The notes: a model not told the origin generated them from the sequence alone. Counted from the first letter of the stretch, positions 1-10,320 are shown. The stretch: DNA of 61,911 nt from Planctomycetales bacterium (GCA_027449865.1 DAIDKV010000145.1:1-61911); one strand, 5' to 3'. Made by a program: numbers and translations.

Positions 1-875
1 GCGCCGCGGTCGCCGGGCCGCCGAAGGAGAAGCACGGCACGGATCATGAGATCCCGTCACCAGGGACCAGGAGAGTGCCATGCGCCCGGTCAGCAGGCGA
101 TTCGGCGGTCCATGGCAAATGTCGAGCCGAACAGTCGTGGATTCAGGGGTATTACGGGAAGGGAACAATTGTCGTCTTCCTGCCAGGGGCCTCAGGCGAT
201 ATCACCCAGGTCGACAACCGGAGTCCGCACCAGTATCCGGACGGCGAGCGGTGGTCGCAGATCGTCGGTGGCAAGGTCGGGGCCGAGGCGTTGAAGGTGC
301 TCCTGACGATGGAGCGAGGTAGCCTTGCCCCCGTGGCGGCCCGTTTGAAGATCTGGGAGATCCCAAGGCGAGTTCCAGCGCCGGACCGCGTGAAGCGTTG
401 CCTCGAACTGGTGCAGGACATGAAACCGGGTGTAGATCCGACCGCCCGGACGTTCGCCAAGGAGATTGTCCTTCTGGATGCCCTGATTCGCCGGACACCG
501 CGTGCCGAGGTCGAGGTGCAGGCTGTGCAGGTCGGACCGGCGGTCCTCGTGACCACGCCCGCCGAGTATTTTTGCCAGTATGGCCTGGAGATCAAGGCAG
601 CGAGCGGGTTTCCGTTCACGTTCCCGGTTTCGCTGGCGAACGGGTGCGTGGGCTATGTTCCCACCGAGGACGCCTTTGGCCCAGACGGCGGCGGATATGA
701 AACCCGGCTGACCAGTTACAGTAATCTGGAGATCACGGCCGGGTCCCAGATGCGCGACGCGGGCATCGCGCTCGCGCGGCAGCTCCGCCCGGGAAAGGCG
801 CCGGAGCCGGCACACAGCCGACCGTTTTCGGGGAAACCGTGGTCGTATGGCGATGTCCGGCCCGAGCGAGAGTGA
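1..875 (+). CDS. Ceramidase-like secreted hydrolase, C-terminal part (5' end outside window)
   Basis: The frame is open from the left edge to a TGA at 873-875, so this is the 3' part of a gene. From about position 160 the protein reads like the neutral/alkaline non-lysosomal ceramidase-type proteins common in planctomycetes: FLPGASGDITQVDN, then VGGKVGAEALKVL, then a C-terminal half with VLVTTPAEYF and NGCVGYVPTEDAF. The family acts outside the cytoplasm on amide-linked lipids, but in planctomycetes the substrate is unknown. The first ~50 codons in the window do not look like the family, although the frame stays open, so an upstream frameshift or decay is possible. It converges on the esterase gene to its right with 26 bases between the stop codons. 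Confidence 0.55.
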   Translation, partial: AAVAGPPKEKHGTDHEIPSPGTRRVPCARSAGDSAVHGKCRAEQSWIQGYYGKGTIVVFLPGASGDITQVDNRSPHQYPDGERWSQIVGGKVGAEALKVLLTMERGSLAPVAARLKIWEIPRRVPAPDRVKRCLELVQDMKPGVDPTARTFAKEIVLLDALIRRTPRAEVEVQAVQVGPAVLVTTPAEYFCQYGLEIKAASGFPFTFPVSLANGCVGYVPTEDAFGPDGGGYETRLTSYSNLEITAGSQMRDAGIALARQLRPGKAPEPAHSRPFSGKPWSYGDVRPERE

Positions 876-901
876 ATTACCGGGATTTCGCTGCCGGGCG
901 G

Positions 902-1855
902 TTAATGACCGCTTGTGGTTTGGGTTGCCCGCTCGAGGAACCCCTGATTCGCCAACCAGGTCTCGCAGAGTTTGGGCCACGCCTTGAACGACGGCTCGAT
1001 CGGCACCTTGAACGCGGCGATTCCGTCGCCGAGGCCAAGCCCATGCGGGCCGCGCTCGAAAAGGTGAAGCTCGACGGGGACACCAGCCTTGCGCAACGCC
1101 AGCGTGAAGAGGATCGAATTCTCAGCCGGTACTCCTCGGTCGGCGTTCGTGTGAACGAGGAACGTCGGCGGGGTCTCCTTCGTTACCTGACGCTCGTTCG
1201 AAAGATTCTCGACGAGATCTTTATCCGGATGATCGCCCAGGAGGTTACGCAACGATCCACGATGGCCGTGGGGCGTGGCCAGCGCGATGACCGGGTAGGC
1301 CAGGATCATCCGGTCGGGCCGAGAACTGAGGCGCTCAATTGGATCGTCGGCGTCGGGCTTGCCTGCGTCGAAATGCGTACCGGCTGTTGACGCAAGATGC
1401 CCACCCGCCGAGAAGCCAAGAATCGCGATTCGGTCCGTCGCAATACTCCACTTCGGCGCGTTGGAGCGAACCGTCCGGATCGCTCGCTGAGCGTCCTGGA
1501 TCATTGCAGGATGATGATATCGAGGGCCAAGGCGGTACTTCAGCACGCAGGCCGTGATCCCGATCGAGTTAAGCCAGTGGGCGACCTGCTTCCCCTCGTG
1601 GTCCATCGCGAGCATCCCATACCCGCCACCAGGACAAACGACCACAGCCGAGCGCGTTGCGATCGCTGACCTCGGACGGTAGACCGTCAGAGTCGGGATA
1701 TCCCTCTCGGGATCTGTCCCCATCGCGCCGGGGGCTCCCTTCGGCCAGAGCACAATGGTTTCGGCCGACTCCTCTTCGGCAACCGCGACTCCACCCATCA
1801 TTAAGCTCACGATTCCCATTCCAAACACAACCCGCCACCATCCCCGGCTGGTCAT
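902..1855 (-). CDS. Secreted alpha/beta hydrolase, acetyl-esterase type
   Basis: A 317-residue protein. The ATG at 1855 is chosen over a longer open frame because a GAGGAA ribosome-binding site precedes it and it begins with a signal peptide (basic start, hydrophobic stretch near residues 8-26, ending VAVAEEE). The mature part is an alpha/beta hydrolase of the esterase/acetylxylan-esterase group often annotated 'xylanase-like': oxyanion motif CPGGGYG (74-80), nucleophile elbow GFSAGG (Ser149), probable acid Asp239 in HTNADRG and catalytic His271 in GPHGLG. Such proteins deacetylate polysaccharides outside the cytoplasm; the real substrate cannot be told from sequence. It is transcribed divergently from the chaperone operon. 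Confidence 0.8.
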   Translation of the reverse strand: MTSRGWWRVVFGMGIVSLMMGGVAVAEEESAETIVLWPKGAPGAMGTDPERDIPTLTVYRPRSAIATRSAVVVCPGGGYGMLAMDHEGKQVAHWLNSIGITACVLKYRLGPRYHHPAMIQDAQRAIRTVRSNAPKWSIATDRIAILGFSAGGHLASTAGTHFDAGKPDADDPIERLSSRPDRMILAYPVIALATPHGHRGSLRNLLGDHPDKDLVENLSNERQVTKETPPTFLVHTNADRGVPAENSILFTLALRKAGVPVELHLFERGPHGLGLGDGIAAFKVPIEPSFKAWPKLCETWLANQGFLERATQTTSGH

Positions 1856-2202
1856 CACGATTTCCTCGTATCCCGACTTGGCCCAGGTGTTTTCAACGCC
1901 GGTCCCAGTGTGACGCGGTCGCTCGACGACGTCAAAGGGGTGATCCTCCTGGTCGACCAGCGGGATGACAAATCCGATCGCCGACTGCCAAAACGGCAGT
2001 TGTGAGTCACGGCTGTTGGAGGGACGATTTTCATAAATTGTGTATGGGCAATAAATTGCGATAAAAAACATTCGCGGTACATGGCTTGCATAAGGTCGGG
2101 CGTTTCCACCGTGGGGAGGTCGTACGCGGTCCGCGGCGGTCTCCGCTTCGTGCCGGGCGGGCGAGGCCCGGACGATCCATCGGACAACGAAGGAGATCCA
2201 AC
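1856..2202. promoter_or_regulatory. Divergent intergenic region between esterase and groEL1
   Basis: No gene is seen in these 347 bases. The stretch 2020-2080 is AT-rich compared with its surroundings and should hold the divergent promoters, but no clear -35/-10 pair stands out. There is a perfect 6-bp inverted repeat ACTGCC-AAAAC-GGCAGT at 1984-2000. I found no CIRCE element (TTAGCACTC-N9-GAGTGCTAA), the HrcA operator expected before many groEL operons. The groEL1 ribosome-binding site GAAGGAG lies at 2189-2195. Confidence 0.5.
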
Positions 2203-3873
2203 GTGGCGAAGATCTTGGCCTACGAAGACGAGGCGCGCCAGAAGCTGGCCAGCGGGGTGAGCAAGCTGGCCCGGGCGGTGCGCTCGACCCTCGGTCCCCG
2301 GGGCCGAAATGCGGTGATCGATAAGGGATGGGGCAGCCCGACGGTCACCAAGGACGGGGTCACGGTCGCCGAGGAAATCGAGCTGAGCGACCCGTATGAG
2401 AACATGGGTGCGCAGCTCGTGAAGGAGGCCGCTTCGAAGACATCGACAACGGCCGGGGACGGGACGACCACCGCGACGGTTCTGGCCGAGGCCGTTTACA
2501 AGGAAGGCCTCCGCGCCCTGGCCGCCGGCGCCGACGCGATGGCCCTGAAGCGCGGGATCGACAAGGCCGTGGCCGCCATCGTCGAGAACGTCAAGGGGCA
2601 GTCCAAGAAGGTTTCGGGCAAGAAGGAGATTACCGAGGTCGCCTCGATCGCCGCCAATAACGACAAGTCGATCGGTGAGAAGCTTGCGGACGCCTTCGAG
2701 AAGGTTGGCACCGACGGCGTGATCACCATTGAAGAAGGCAAGGGCTTCGAGACCACGGTCGACGTCGTCGAGGGGATGCAGTTCGATCGCGGTTATCTGA
2801 GTCCCCACTTTGTCACGGATCCCGAGCGGATGGAAGTCGTTCTCGAGGACACGTACATCCTCATTTACGAGGAGAAGATCAGCACGCCGACCAAGTTGAT
2901 CCCCGTTCTCGAAAAGATCGCCAAGGCGAACAAGCCGCTGCTAATCATCGCCGAGGATATCGAGGGTGAGGCGCTGGCGACCCTCGTGGTCAACAAGCTC
3001 CGCGGGATTCTCAAGGTGGCCGCGGTCAAGGCGCCTGGTTACGGCGACCGCCGAAAGGCGATGCTTGGTGACATCGCCGTTGTGACCGGCGGGCAGGCGA
3101 TCTTCAAGGATCTCGGCATCGACCTGGAGAACGTCCAGCTCAACGAGCTTGGCCGGGCTCGCAAGATCACGATCGATAGCGAAAACACGACCGTGGTCGA
3201 GGGGGCCGGAACGACCGAGCAGATCAAGGGCCGGGTCGAGATGATCCGCCGCGAGATCGAGGGAACCGATAGCGAGTACGACAAGGAGAAACTGCAGGAG
3301 CGACTCGCCAAGCTCGCCGGTGGCATCGCGCAGATCAACGTCGGCGCGGCGACCGAGACCGAGATGAAGGAGCGAAAGGCCCTCGTCGAGGACGCCCTAC
3401 ACGCCACCCGCGCCGCGATCGAGGAAGGTGTTGTCCCCGGCGGCGGGACAGCCCTGATCCGGGCTGCCTCGGCCGTCGAGGCTCTCGATCTTGCCGGCGA
3501 TGAATCGCTCGGCGCCGAGATCGTCCGCCGAGCCGTCGAGCAGCCCGCCCGCTACATCGCCGAGAATGCCGGCCTCGACGGCGCTGTCGTCGTCAGCCGG
3601 ATCAAGAAGAACAAGGATCCCCGGTTCGGCTACGACGCCGAAAGCGGCACCTGGGGCGACATGTTTGCCGCCGGAATTGTCGATCCGACCAAGGTCACTC
3701 GCTCGGCTCTCCAGAACGGTGCCTCCGTCGCCGGCCTTCTCCTGACCACCGAGGCACTCATCGCCGAGCCCCCAAAGAAGAAGGAAGCCGCTGGCCACCA
3801 TGATCCGCACCATGGCGGCGAGATGGGCGGAATGGGTGGAATGGGTGGCATGGGCGGCATGGGGATGATGTGA
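2203..3873 (+). CDS. groEL: GroEL chaperonin 1
   Basis: 60-kDa chaperonin that folds proteins in an ATP-driven double-ring chamber in the cytoplasm. 556 residues, usual length. The GTG at 2203 is chosen because GAAGGAG sits 7 bases upstream and the protein then begins [11 protein letters not shown] as GroELs do. Clear signatures: TLGPRGRN near residue 30, ATP loop GDGTTTAT (85-92), VVPGGGTAL in the C-terminal third. The end carries a histidine patch (GHHDPHH) followed by the GGM repeat tail typical of GroELs that work with GroES. It opens the operon groEL-groES-groEL2-dnaJ-grpE; having groEL before groES reverses the common order. Confidence 0.97.
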   Translation: MAKILAYEDEARQKLASGVSKLARAVRSTLGPRGRNAVIDKGWGSPTVTKDGVTVAEEIELSDPYENMGAQLVKEAASKTSTTAGDGTTTATVLAEAVYKEGLRALAAGADAMALKRGIDKAVAAIVENVKGQSKKVSGKKEITEVASIAANNDKSIGEKLADAFEKVGTDGVITIEEGKGFETTVDVVEGMQFDRGYLSPHFVTDPERMEVVLEDTYILIYEEKISTPTKLIPVLEKIAKANKPLLIIAEDIEGEALATLVVNKLRGILKVAAVKAPGYGDRRKAMLGDIAVVTGGQAIFKDLGIDLENVQLNELGRARKITIDSENTTVVEGAGTTEQIKGRVEMIRREIEGTDSEYDKEKLQERLAKLAGGIAQINVGAATETEMKERKALVEDALHATRAAIEEGVVPGGGTALIRAASAVEALDLAGDESLGAEIVRRAVEQPARYIAENAGLDGAVVVSRIKKNKDPRFGYDAESGTWGDMFAAGIVDPTKVTRSALQNGASVAGLLLTTEALIAEPPKKKEAAGHHDPHHGGEMGGMGGMGGMGGMGMM

Positions 3874-3952
3874 TCCGTTCCTCTTGGGGCGGCCGTATTC
3901 TGATTCCAGACCAGGGCGAAACCACGAACTCACTGAGAGAAGGACTCTGATA

Positions 3953-4252
3953 ATGGCGAAGTTGGCGATCCGTCCTCTTGAAGACCGGGTGGTGATCCAG
4001 CAGATCGAGGCTGAGGAGAAGACGGCGGGCGGGATTGTTTTGCCGGACACGGCCAAGGAGAAGCCGCAGCGGGGCAAGGTTCTCGCGGTGGGCCCGGGCA
4101 AGCTGCTGGATTCCGGCGAGCGGGCCCCGATCGGCGTTGCCGAGGGGGATGAGGTTCTCTTTGGGAAGTACTCCGGCACTGAGATCAAGCTGGACGGCGA
4201 GGAGATCAAGATCCTCCGCGAGTCCGACATCCTGGCCAAGATCGTCAAGTGA
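3953..4252 (+). CDS. groES: GroES co-chaperonin
   Basis: 99-residue 10-kDa lid of the GroEL chamber. The start is the ATG at 3953, preceded by GAGAAGGA; a longer open frame upstream has no family similarity. Recognised by [11 protein letters not shown] at the start, the mobile-loop region [11 protein letters not shown] (about residues 22-32), GKVLAVGPG, and a C-terminal [11 protein letters not shown] typical of Cpn10. It lies 79 bases after groEL1 and 153 bases before groEL2, so one co-chaperonin may serve two GroELs. Confidence 0.97.
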   Translation: MAKLAIRPLEDRVVIQQIEAEEKTAGGIVLPDTAKEKPQRGKVLAVGPGKLLDSGERAPIGVAEGDEVLFGKYSGTEIKLDGEEIKILRESDILAKIVK

Positions 4253-4254
4253 CT

Positions 4255-4405
4255 CTTTGTCCGTGGTCCGTCGTCCGTTGTCCGTCCAGGGCCGAATCTT
4301 CGGTGCCGACGGATGGGTCGGGCGACGGGCCACGCGGCTCCCGGTCGTGCCCCCGCCTCATGAGACTACAGGCTACGGACAACGGACAAAGGACAAGGGA
4401 CAAAG
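4255..4405 (+). promoter_or_regulatory. Long imperfect inverted repeat enclosing the groEL2 ribosome-binding site
   Basis: The groES-groEL2 spacer starts with an array of GTCC units (4255-4287) and ends with an array of GGAC units (4373-4405). The reverse complement of the right arm matches the left arm in register over about 31 bases (CTTTGTCC, then GTCC, then GTCCGTTGTCCGT), separated by about 85 bases. The right arm includes AAGGGA (4395-4400), 5 bases before the groEL2 ATG, which I take to be its ribosome-binding site. In mRNA the arms could pair and hide this site. Whether this is a regulator or only a dispersed intergenic repeat is not decided by sequence. Confidence 0.6.
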
Positions 4406-6031
<1,626 letters not shown>

Positions 6032-6046
6032 TCCGGCGCCTTTTTT

Positions 6047-6097
6047 GGGCGGGCCCTGGCCGACGATCGGGACAATCCCAACGGCCGGTGCCCGCCC
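6047..6097. terminator. GC-rich hairpin after groEL2
   Basis: GGGCGGGC (6047-6054) is perfectly complementary to GCCCGCCC (6090-6097), with GGCC/GGCC pairing inside, giving a long stem downstream of the groEL2 stop. A T6 run (6041-6046) lies before it on the plus strand, not after it, so it is not a textbook terminator for groEL2. It could act as an mRNA 3' stabiliser, a partial terminator reducing dnaJ-grpE expression, or a terminator of antisense transcription. Confidence 0.45.
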
Positions 6098-6226
6098 CGA
6101 ACATCCCCCGCGATTTCACGTTTCGGCATCCGGAGGGATATGATACTGGAAGGGGAGTGCCGGATCCCCCGGCGGGCTTGCCTCACCGGCATTCCCGCCG
6201 CACCCCATTCCTACCATTGAGACGCC

Positions 6227-7381
6227 ATGCCGATGGCCGCCACGAAACGCGACTATTACGAGGTTCTCGGCATCGGCCGGGAAGCCTCGGCCGAGGATAT
6301 CAAGAAAGCCTATCGACAACTGGCGCTCAAGTTCCACCCGGATCGCAACCCGGGCGACGAGGAAGCTCCGAAGAAGTTCAAGGAAGCCGCCGAGGCGTAC
6401 GAGGTCCTCTCCGACCAGGAGAAACGGCAGCGGTACGACCGGTACGGCCATGCCGGCCTTAACGGCACAGCCTTCCACGACTTCAATTCGACCGACGATA
6501 TCATGTCGGCCTTCTCCGACATCTTCGGCGGCGGACTGTTCGGCGACCTCTTCGGCAACCGGCGCCGGGGCCCGAGACCCGGTCCCGACCTGCTCCTGAA
6601 GATCGAGATCGAACTTCTGGAAGCCGCACGTGGAACCACGCGGACCATCGACGTCAAGCGGCAAGACTTTTGCGGCGAGTGTAACGGCTCGGGGGCCCGC
6701 AAGGGTACGGTCGCGACCACCTGCAATTACTGCGGCGGCCGAGGCCAGATCGTCCAGACCCGAGGCTTCTTCCAGGTGGCCACAACCTGCCCCGCCTGCG
6801 GCGGCGAGGGCGTCCGGATTACCGACCCTTGCCCCGGCTGCAAGGGAGCAGGCCGCGTCCCCACCACGGTCAAGCTCCAGGTGAACATCCCCCCCGGGAT
6901 CGAGAGCGGGATGTGGCTCCAGCAGCGGAACCAGGGAGAACTAGGCGACGTTGGGGCACCTCGAGGAAATCTTCGGGTCCAGGTGCAGGTCAAGAAGCAC
7001 CCTTTTTTCGAACGACGGCGGAACGACCTCTATTGCCAGGTCCCTATCAGCTTCGCCCAGGCCGCCCTCGGCGCCGAGATTGATGTCCCGACTCTGGACG
7101 GTCCCGACCACCTGAACGTCCCCCGAGGAACCCAGAGCGGCGAAATGCTCCGCCTGAAGAACCGGGGGATGCCCGACATCAGCGGACGCGGCCGGGGCGA
7201 CGAGCTGGTCGAGGTCGTGGTCGAGACACCCACGCATCTGACCACCCGTCAGGAGGAACTCCTCCGCGAGTTCGCCGAGATCGAGCACAAGCAGGTGAGC
7301 CCCCGGCGAAAGAGCTTTTTCGAAAAGCTACGCGACTACTTCACCGAGGAGGACGAGCCGGGGGAAAAGGACGACGATTGA
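6227..7381 (+). CDS. dnaJ: DnaJ (Hsp40) co-chaperone
   Basis: 384-residue DnaJ that delivers unfolded substrates to DnaK and stimulates its ATPase. J-domain at residues 9-75 with the HPD motif at 37-39; a Gly/Phe-rich linker (about 97-112); four zinc-binding repeats CGECNGSG (149-156), CNYCGGRG (166-173), CPACGGEG (188-195), CPGCKGAG (202-209); then the two C-terminal substrate-binding domains. All elements of a class I DnaJ are present. A second ATG at 6233 is an alternative start. It sits between groEL2 and grpE; dnaK is not in the window. Confidence 0.96.
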   Translation: MPMAATKRDYYEVLGIGREASAEDIKKAYRQLALKFHPDRNPGDEEAPKKFKEAAEAYEVLSDQEKRQRYDRYGHAGLNGTAFHDFNSTDDIMSAFSDIFGGGLFGDLFGNRRRGPRPGPDLLLKIEIELLEAARGTTRTIDVKRQDFCGECNGSGARKGTVATTCNYCGGRGQIVQTRGFFQVATTCPACGGEGVRITDPCPGCKGAGRVPTTVKLQVNIPPGIESGMWLQQRNQGELGDVGAPRGNLRVQVQVKKHPFFERRRNDLYCQVPISFAQAALGAEIDVPTLDGPDHLNVPRGTQSGEMLRLKNRGMPDISGRGRGDELVEVVVETPTHLTTRQEELLREFAEIEHKQVSPRRKSFFEKLRDYFTEEDEPGEKDDD

Positions 7382-7481
7382 TCGATCCCCCCGCGGCGAC
7401 CGGCCGACACGATCTCGACCATCCTGACGGCCCCGTACGGCCCATCCGCGACTAGCCGTAGAGAGAGAAGAGGAGTAACCG

Positions 7482-8045
7482 ATGACCGATCCCCACTCTG
7501 ACCGCGAGCAGCCCGGCCAGCCTCTCGCCTCCGACGACCCGCGAGCGAACGGGGCGGGCACCGGCGAGGCGGACGCCGACGCGATCGACCCGATCGTACG
7601 GCTCACCCAGGAGCGCGACGATTACAGGGATCAGGCCCTCCGCGCCCGTGCTGAGTTTGCGAATTATCAGAAGCGGTCGAAACAGCAGGCCGACGCCGAC
7701 CGCGTTTATGCCGTCGGCTCGCTGGCGAAGGACATCCTCGATCCACTCGATAACCTCCTCCGCGCCATCGAGCACCTGCGAGCCTCGGGGGCCGAGGGGA
7801 TCAGCTCAGGCCTCGAAATGGTCCAGCGGCAATTGCTCGAAGTTCTCGCCAAGCACGGTGTCGAACCGATCGAGGCGATGGGGCAGCCTTTCGACCCCAA
7901 CCTACACGAGGCGCTCATCCAGCAGCCGACGGCCGATCATCCCGAAGGAACGGTCGTCAACGAGCTGAGCAAGGGTTATCGGATACGCGACCGGGTCCTG
8001 AGGCCGAGCAAGGTCGCTGTCTCGTCACGGCCAGCCCAGGGCTAA
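7482..8045 (+). CDS. grpE: GrpE nucleotide exchange factor
   Basis: 187-residue GrpE, the ADP/ATP exchange factor for DnaK. The disordered acidic N terminus (about 1-35) is followed by a long coiled coil (QERDDYRDQALRARAEFANYQKR) and the C-terminal beta domain with GVEPIEAMGQPFDPNLHEAL and VVNELSKGYRIRDRVLRPSKVAV, both family signatures. Start ATG 7482 follows a purine-rich GAAGAGGAG. It lies 100 bases after dnaJ and 31 bases before the FmdB-type gene, in line with one heat-shock operon. Confidence 0.95.
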   Translation: MTDPHSDREQPGQPLASDDPRANGAGTGEADADAIDPIVRLTQERDDYRDQALRARAEFANYQKRSKQQADADRVYAVGSLAKDILDPLDNLLRAIEHLRASGAEGISSGLEMVQRQLLEVLAKHGVEPIEAMGQPFDPNLHEALIQQPTADHPEGTVVNELSKGYRIRDRVLRPSKVAVSSRPAQG

Positions 8046-8076
8046 GGCATTACGGGCACCGCCAAGGATCTATCCC

Positions 8077-8394
8077 ATGCCGACCTACGACTATATATGC
8101 GACGACTGCGGACACGAGTTCGAGGCGTACGAGCCGATCACAGCCGACCCCCGCAAGGATTGTCCCGAATGTCACAAGGAGACGCTCCGCCGCAAGATCG
8201 GGCCGGGGGCGGCCATCCTTTTCAAGGGCTCGGGCTTCTATCAGACCGACTATCGAAGCGAGTCCTACAAGAAGGCGGCCCAGGCGGATAAACCATCCGA
8301 TGGGGGTGCGAAATCATCGGGTGATTCTTCGTCGAAGCCCTCGGGCGGAGAGTCCTCGGCGCCGAAACCGGCTGCTCCATCCACCCCGTCCTGA
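8077..8394 (+). CDS. FmdB-family zinc-ribbon protein
   Basis: 105-residue protein. It begins PTYDYICDDCGHEFE, the typical FmdB/CxxC_CxxC_SSSS start, with zinc-ribbon cysteines C8, C11, C29 and C32, then KGSGFYQTDYR, also a family feature. The last 40 residues are a Ser/Pro/Lys-rich low-complexity tail. The biochemical role of the family is unsettled (a regulatory zinc-ribbon has been proposed). Its place between grpE and yacG, 31 and 11 bases away, suggests co-transcription. Confidence 0.88.
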   Translation: MPTYDYICDDCGHEFEAYEPITADPRKDCPECHKETLRRKIGPGAAILFKGSGFYQTDYRSESYKKAAQADKPSDGGAKSSGDSSSKPSGGESSAPKPAAPSTPS

Positions 8395-8405
8395 GCGCCA
8401 CGCCG

Positions 8406-8606
8406 ATGATTCAGGGACGTTGCCCCATCTGCTCGAAGATTTTTCAGGCGGCCACGCTGGATGACCTGCCTGCGTTTCCCTTTTGCTCCGAGCGGTGCTG
8501 CCTGATCGACCTCGGCCGATGGGCCGATGGGCGATACGTCATCCCGGGCCGCCCGGCTCCCGCGCAGCCGGAGGCAGCCCGCGAGGACGAGGACGACTCG
8601 GGTTGA
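8406..8606 (+). CDS. yacG: YacG-type zinc protein (putative DNA gyrase inhibitor)
   Basis: 66 residues with the YacG fold signature: CPIC (C6, C9), then FPFCSERCCLIDLGRWADG with C27 and C31, and the YVIPG motif. In Escherichia coli YacG binds one zinc and inhibits GyrB; the same role here is by homology. It is the last gene of the chaperone operon, 11 bases after the FmdB-type gene, and converges on the aldo/keto reductase. Confidence 0.88.
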   Translation: MIQGRCPICSKIFQAATLDDLPAFPFCSERCCLIDLGRWADGRYVIPGRPAPAQPEAAREDEDDSG

Positions 8607-8644
8607 GCCCGAGCGGATAGTCGCTTTTGTTCCGCCCGCAAAAG

Positions 8645-8698
8645 GGACAAAACAGGGGCAGGCATTCCGAAGATTCAGAGCCGGTCCCTGTTCTGTCC
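8645..8698. terminator. REP-like hairpin between convergent genes
   Basis: GGACAAAACAGGG (8645-8657) pairs with CCCTGTTCTGTCC (8686-8698), 12 of 13 bases, enclosing a 28-base loop with GCAGGC and GAGCC half-pairs. It lies between the yacG stop and the aldo/keto reductase stop, where a two-way terminator is expected. Its inner layout (GGG-CAGGC ... GAGCC-GGTCCC) resembles the hairpin repeats near 44 kb, so it may be a member of the same dispersed family. Confidence 0.5.
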
Positions 8699-8714
8699 AT
8701 GGCTTCAGATACGA

Positions 8715-9932
8715 TCAGCCGAGGCGATCGTCGGCACGGCGGAGGAGATCGACAACCGGGAGCCCGTGTGGGCAGGCGGCCTGCGCGGCGGCGAGGTCGG
8801 TCCGGGCGATGTCGCGGGCCTCGGGCGAAAGAGCCTGATAGAGTTCTCGGGCACGGGTCCGCTTGCCGTAGATTTCGTCGTAGCGAAGATAGCGGAGAAT
8901 CTCGGCGACCTGCACGCCGCCGGCGGACGGCTCACAGTACTGTCCGCATCCGTGGCAATACAGGTGAGCGGTCGCCTGCCGGTATTCCTCGAGCCGCTGC
9001 TGGTCGCGGATCGAGAGGACCGGATTCGAGGCCGCCGCGAGGTTCTCACGGAGCTGGTCTCGGTTGGTCATCTCGCTGACGACCGCCTGCATTCGATGCT
9101 CGGCGAAGATCGCCTTGATGGCGGCCTGGGGCTGGTTAAACCCCTTCTCAATCATCGGCCGCAGGGCCGCCGGTGCCTGATCCGGGGCAGGGAAGCTCTC
9201 GGCACCGGCCTGAGACTTCATAGCGATGAGCCCAAGGTTGGCCTTTGAGGCGGCATCAAGAGCGCGTCGGATTGCGTCGCCGTTCATGGTCCGGTAGTTG
9301 TACTGGATCATGATCTGATCGATCCAGCCGCACTCGGCCGCCGCCGTGACGATTTCGGGGAGCATCTTGTCGTGACAGCTCAGGCCGCAGAAGCGGATTT
9401 TGCCCGACTTTTTCAGCTTCTCGAACGCCGCCTTGACGTCCGGGTCGGAGAAGAGCGGGATCTCCTTCCCGGTGACGCCGTGGAGGTAGTAGCAGTCGAC
9501 ATAGTCGGTCTTGAGACGTTCGAGGCTGGCATTGAGCCGCTGCTCGTAAGCGTCGAAAGCGCCTGGGCCGCCGATCTTCCGCCGGCTGTTCTTGGTGACG
9601 AGGTAGAGATCCTTTCGCTTCCCGGTCCGGGCGATGACCTCACCGAGCGTTCGCTCAGAGGCGCCGCCTTCGTAGCTCTCGGAGGTGTCGATGTAGCGGA
9701 TGCCCGCGGCCAGAGCCGCCTGGACGAAGCTCGGCGCCACGGACCAACTCGTTCCCATGCCGAGGGCCGGGACTTTTTGACCTGTCTTGCCGAGCGTGAC
9801 CATTGGCAGCGAGGCGGGCGCGGCGATCGCCGAGCCCGAGGTCGCCAGCGCGGCCGAGCCGCCAGCGATCGCCGCCGTCCTGAGGAACTCGCGCCGACTG
9901 CCGTCGATCGGGTCATGATCGCTTCCGCGCAT
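8715..9932 (-). CDS. Tat-exported aldo/keto reductase with C-terminal cysteines
   Basis: 405 residues. The N terminus has a twin-arginine signal (SRREFLRTAA, 12-21, then an Ala/Gly-rich stretch to about 38), so the folded enzyme is probably exported with its cofactor. The barrel shows the aldo/keto reductase tetrad: Asp82 and Tyr87 in YIDTSESY, Lys114 in LVTKNS and His151 in YYLHGV. The C terminus holds C326, C329, C333 and C387 (CHGCGQYC and ACPHG), reminiscent of the 4Fe-4S tail of a reductase subgroup but spaced differently from the usual CxxCxxC. The substrate is unknown. ATG at 9932. Confidence 0.85.
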   Translation of the reverse strand: MRGSDHDPIDGSRREFLRTAAIAGGSAALATSGSAIAAPASLPMVTLGKTGQKVPALGMGTSWSVAPSFVQAALAAGIRYIDTSESYEGGASERTLGEVIARTGKRKDLYLVTKNSRRKIGGPGAFDAYEQRLNASLERLKTDYVDCYYLHGVTGKEIPLFSDPDVKAAFEKLKKSGKIRFCGLSCHDKMLPEIVTAAAECGWIDQIMIQYNYRTMNGDAIRRALDAASKANLGLIAMKSQAGAESFPAPDQAPAALRPMIEKGFNQPQAAIKAIFAEHRMQAVVSEMTNRDQLRENLAAASNPVLSIRDQQRLEEYRQATAHLYCHGCGQYCEPSAGGVQVAEILRYLRYDEIYGKRTRARELYQALSPEARDIARTDLAAAQAACPHGLPVVDLLRRADDRLG

Positions 9933-10280
9933 CGTGGCCGCCTTTCGTTTCGAGTTGAGGGAAGTCCCCGATTCGCTCGGGGATTGCCAAAGGTTGTTTT
10001 ATTCTGGGGATTTTTCAGAGAGCGGTCAATCAGCGAGTCACGAATCGAATCGAGGGCCGGCCATGCTTGCTTCCCGGTCCGCCTCGCTCTCCTGGCAATG
10101 GGAACAGGATAATCTCGAACAACCCGAAAGCGATTCGGGAAGGTTGTTGCTGGAAAGACATGAGTCGCGTTGGATTTAGTTCAGTTCGAAGGGTGGACAG
10201 GATTCTCACGGAGCTTCAGAGGTTGAGTAGGTCCGGAAGGATCTTGAGGGGACCGACAATTGGTTCCAGGAGAAAACGAA
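9933..10280. other. Intergenic region, two short hairpins, no gene
   Basis: No convincing coding sequence. A perfect 7-bp stem TCCCCGA-TTCGC-TCGGGGA lies at 9965-9983, in what would be the leader of the aldo/keto reductase on the minus strand. A second stem (AACAACC with GGTTGTT, 10118-10148, with further CGAA/TTCG pairing inside) lies further out. The promoter of the reductase should be here but I cannot place it. Confidence 0.4.
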
Positions 10281-10313
10281 CCGGGCGAGTCTCTTTCGTG
10301 GAGACTCGCCCGG
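10281..10313 (-). terminator. Rho-independent terminator of the TolC-like gene
   Basis: A perfect 13-bp stem, CCGGGCGAGTCTC (10281-10293) with GAGACTCGCCCGG (10301-10313), and a 7-base loop. It starts 8 bases beyond the stop of the minus-strand TolC-like gene and is followed on that strand by TTCGTTTTCTCC, a T-rich tract. Confidence 0.8.
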
Positions 10314-10320
10314 CCGTGAT

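Noticed and set aside
1856-2202. CIRCE operator before groEL1
   Set aside because: I looked for TTAGCACTC-N9-GAGTGCTAA and found nothing close.
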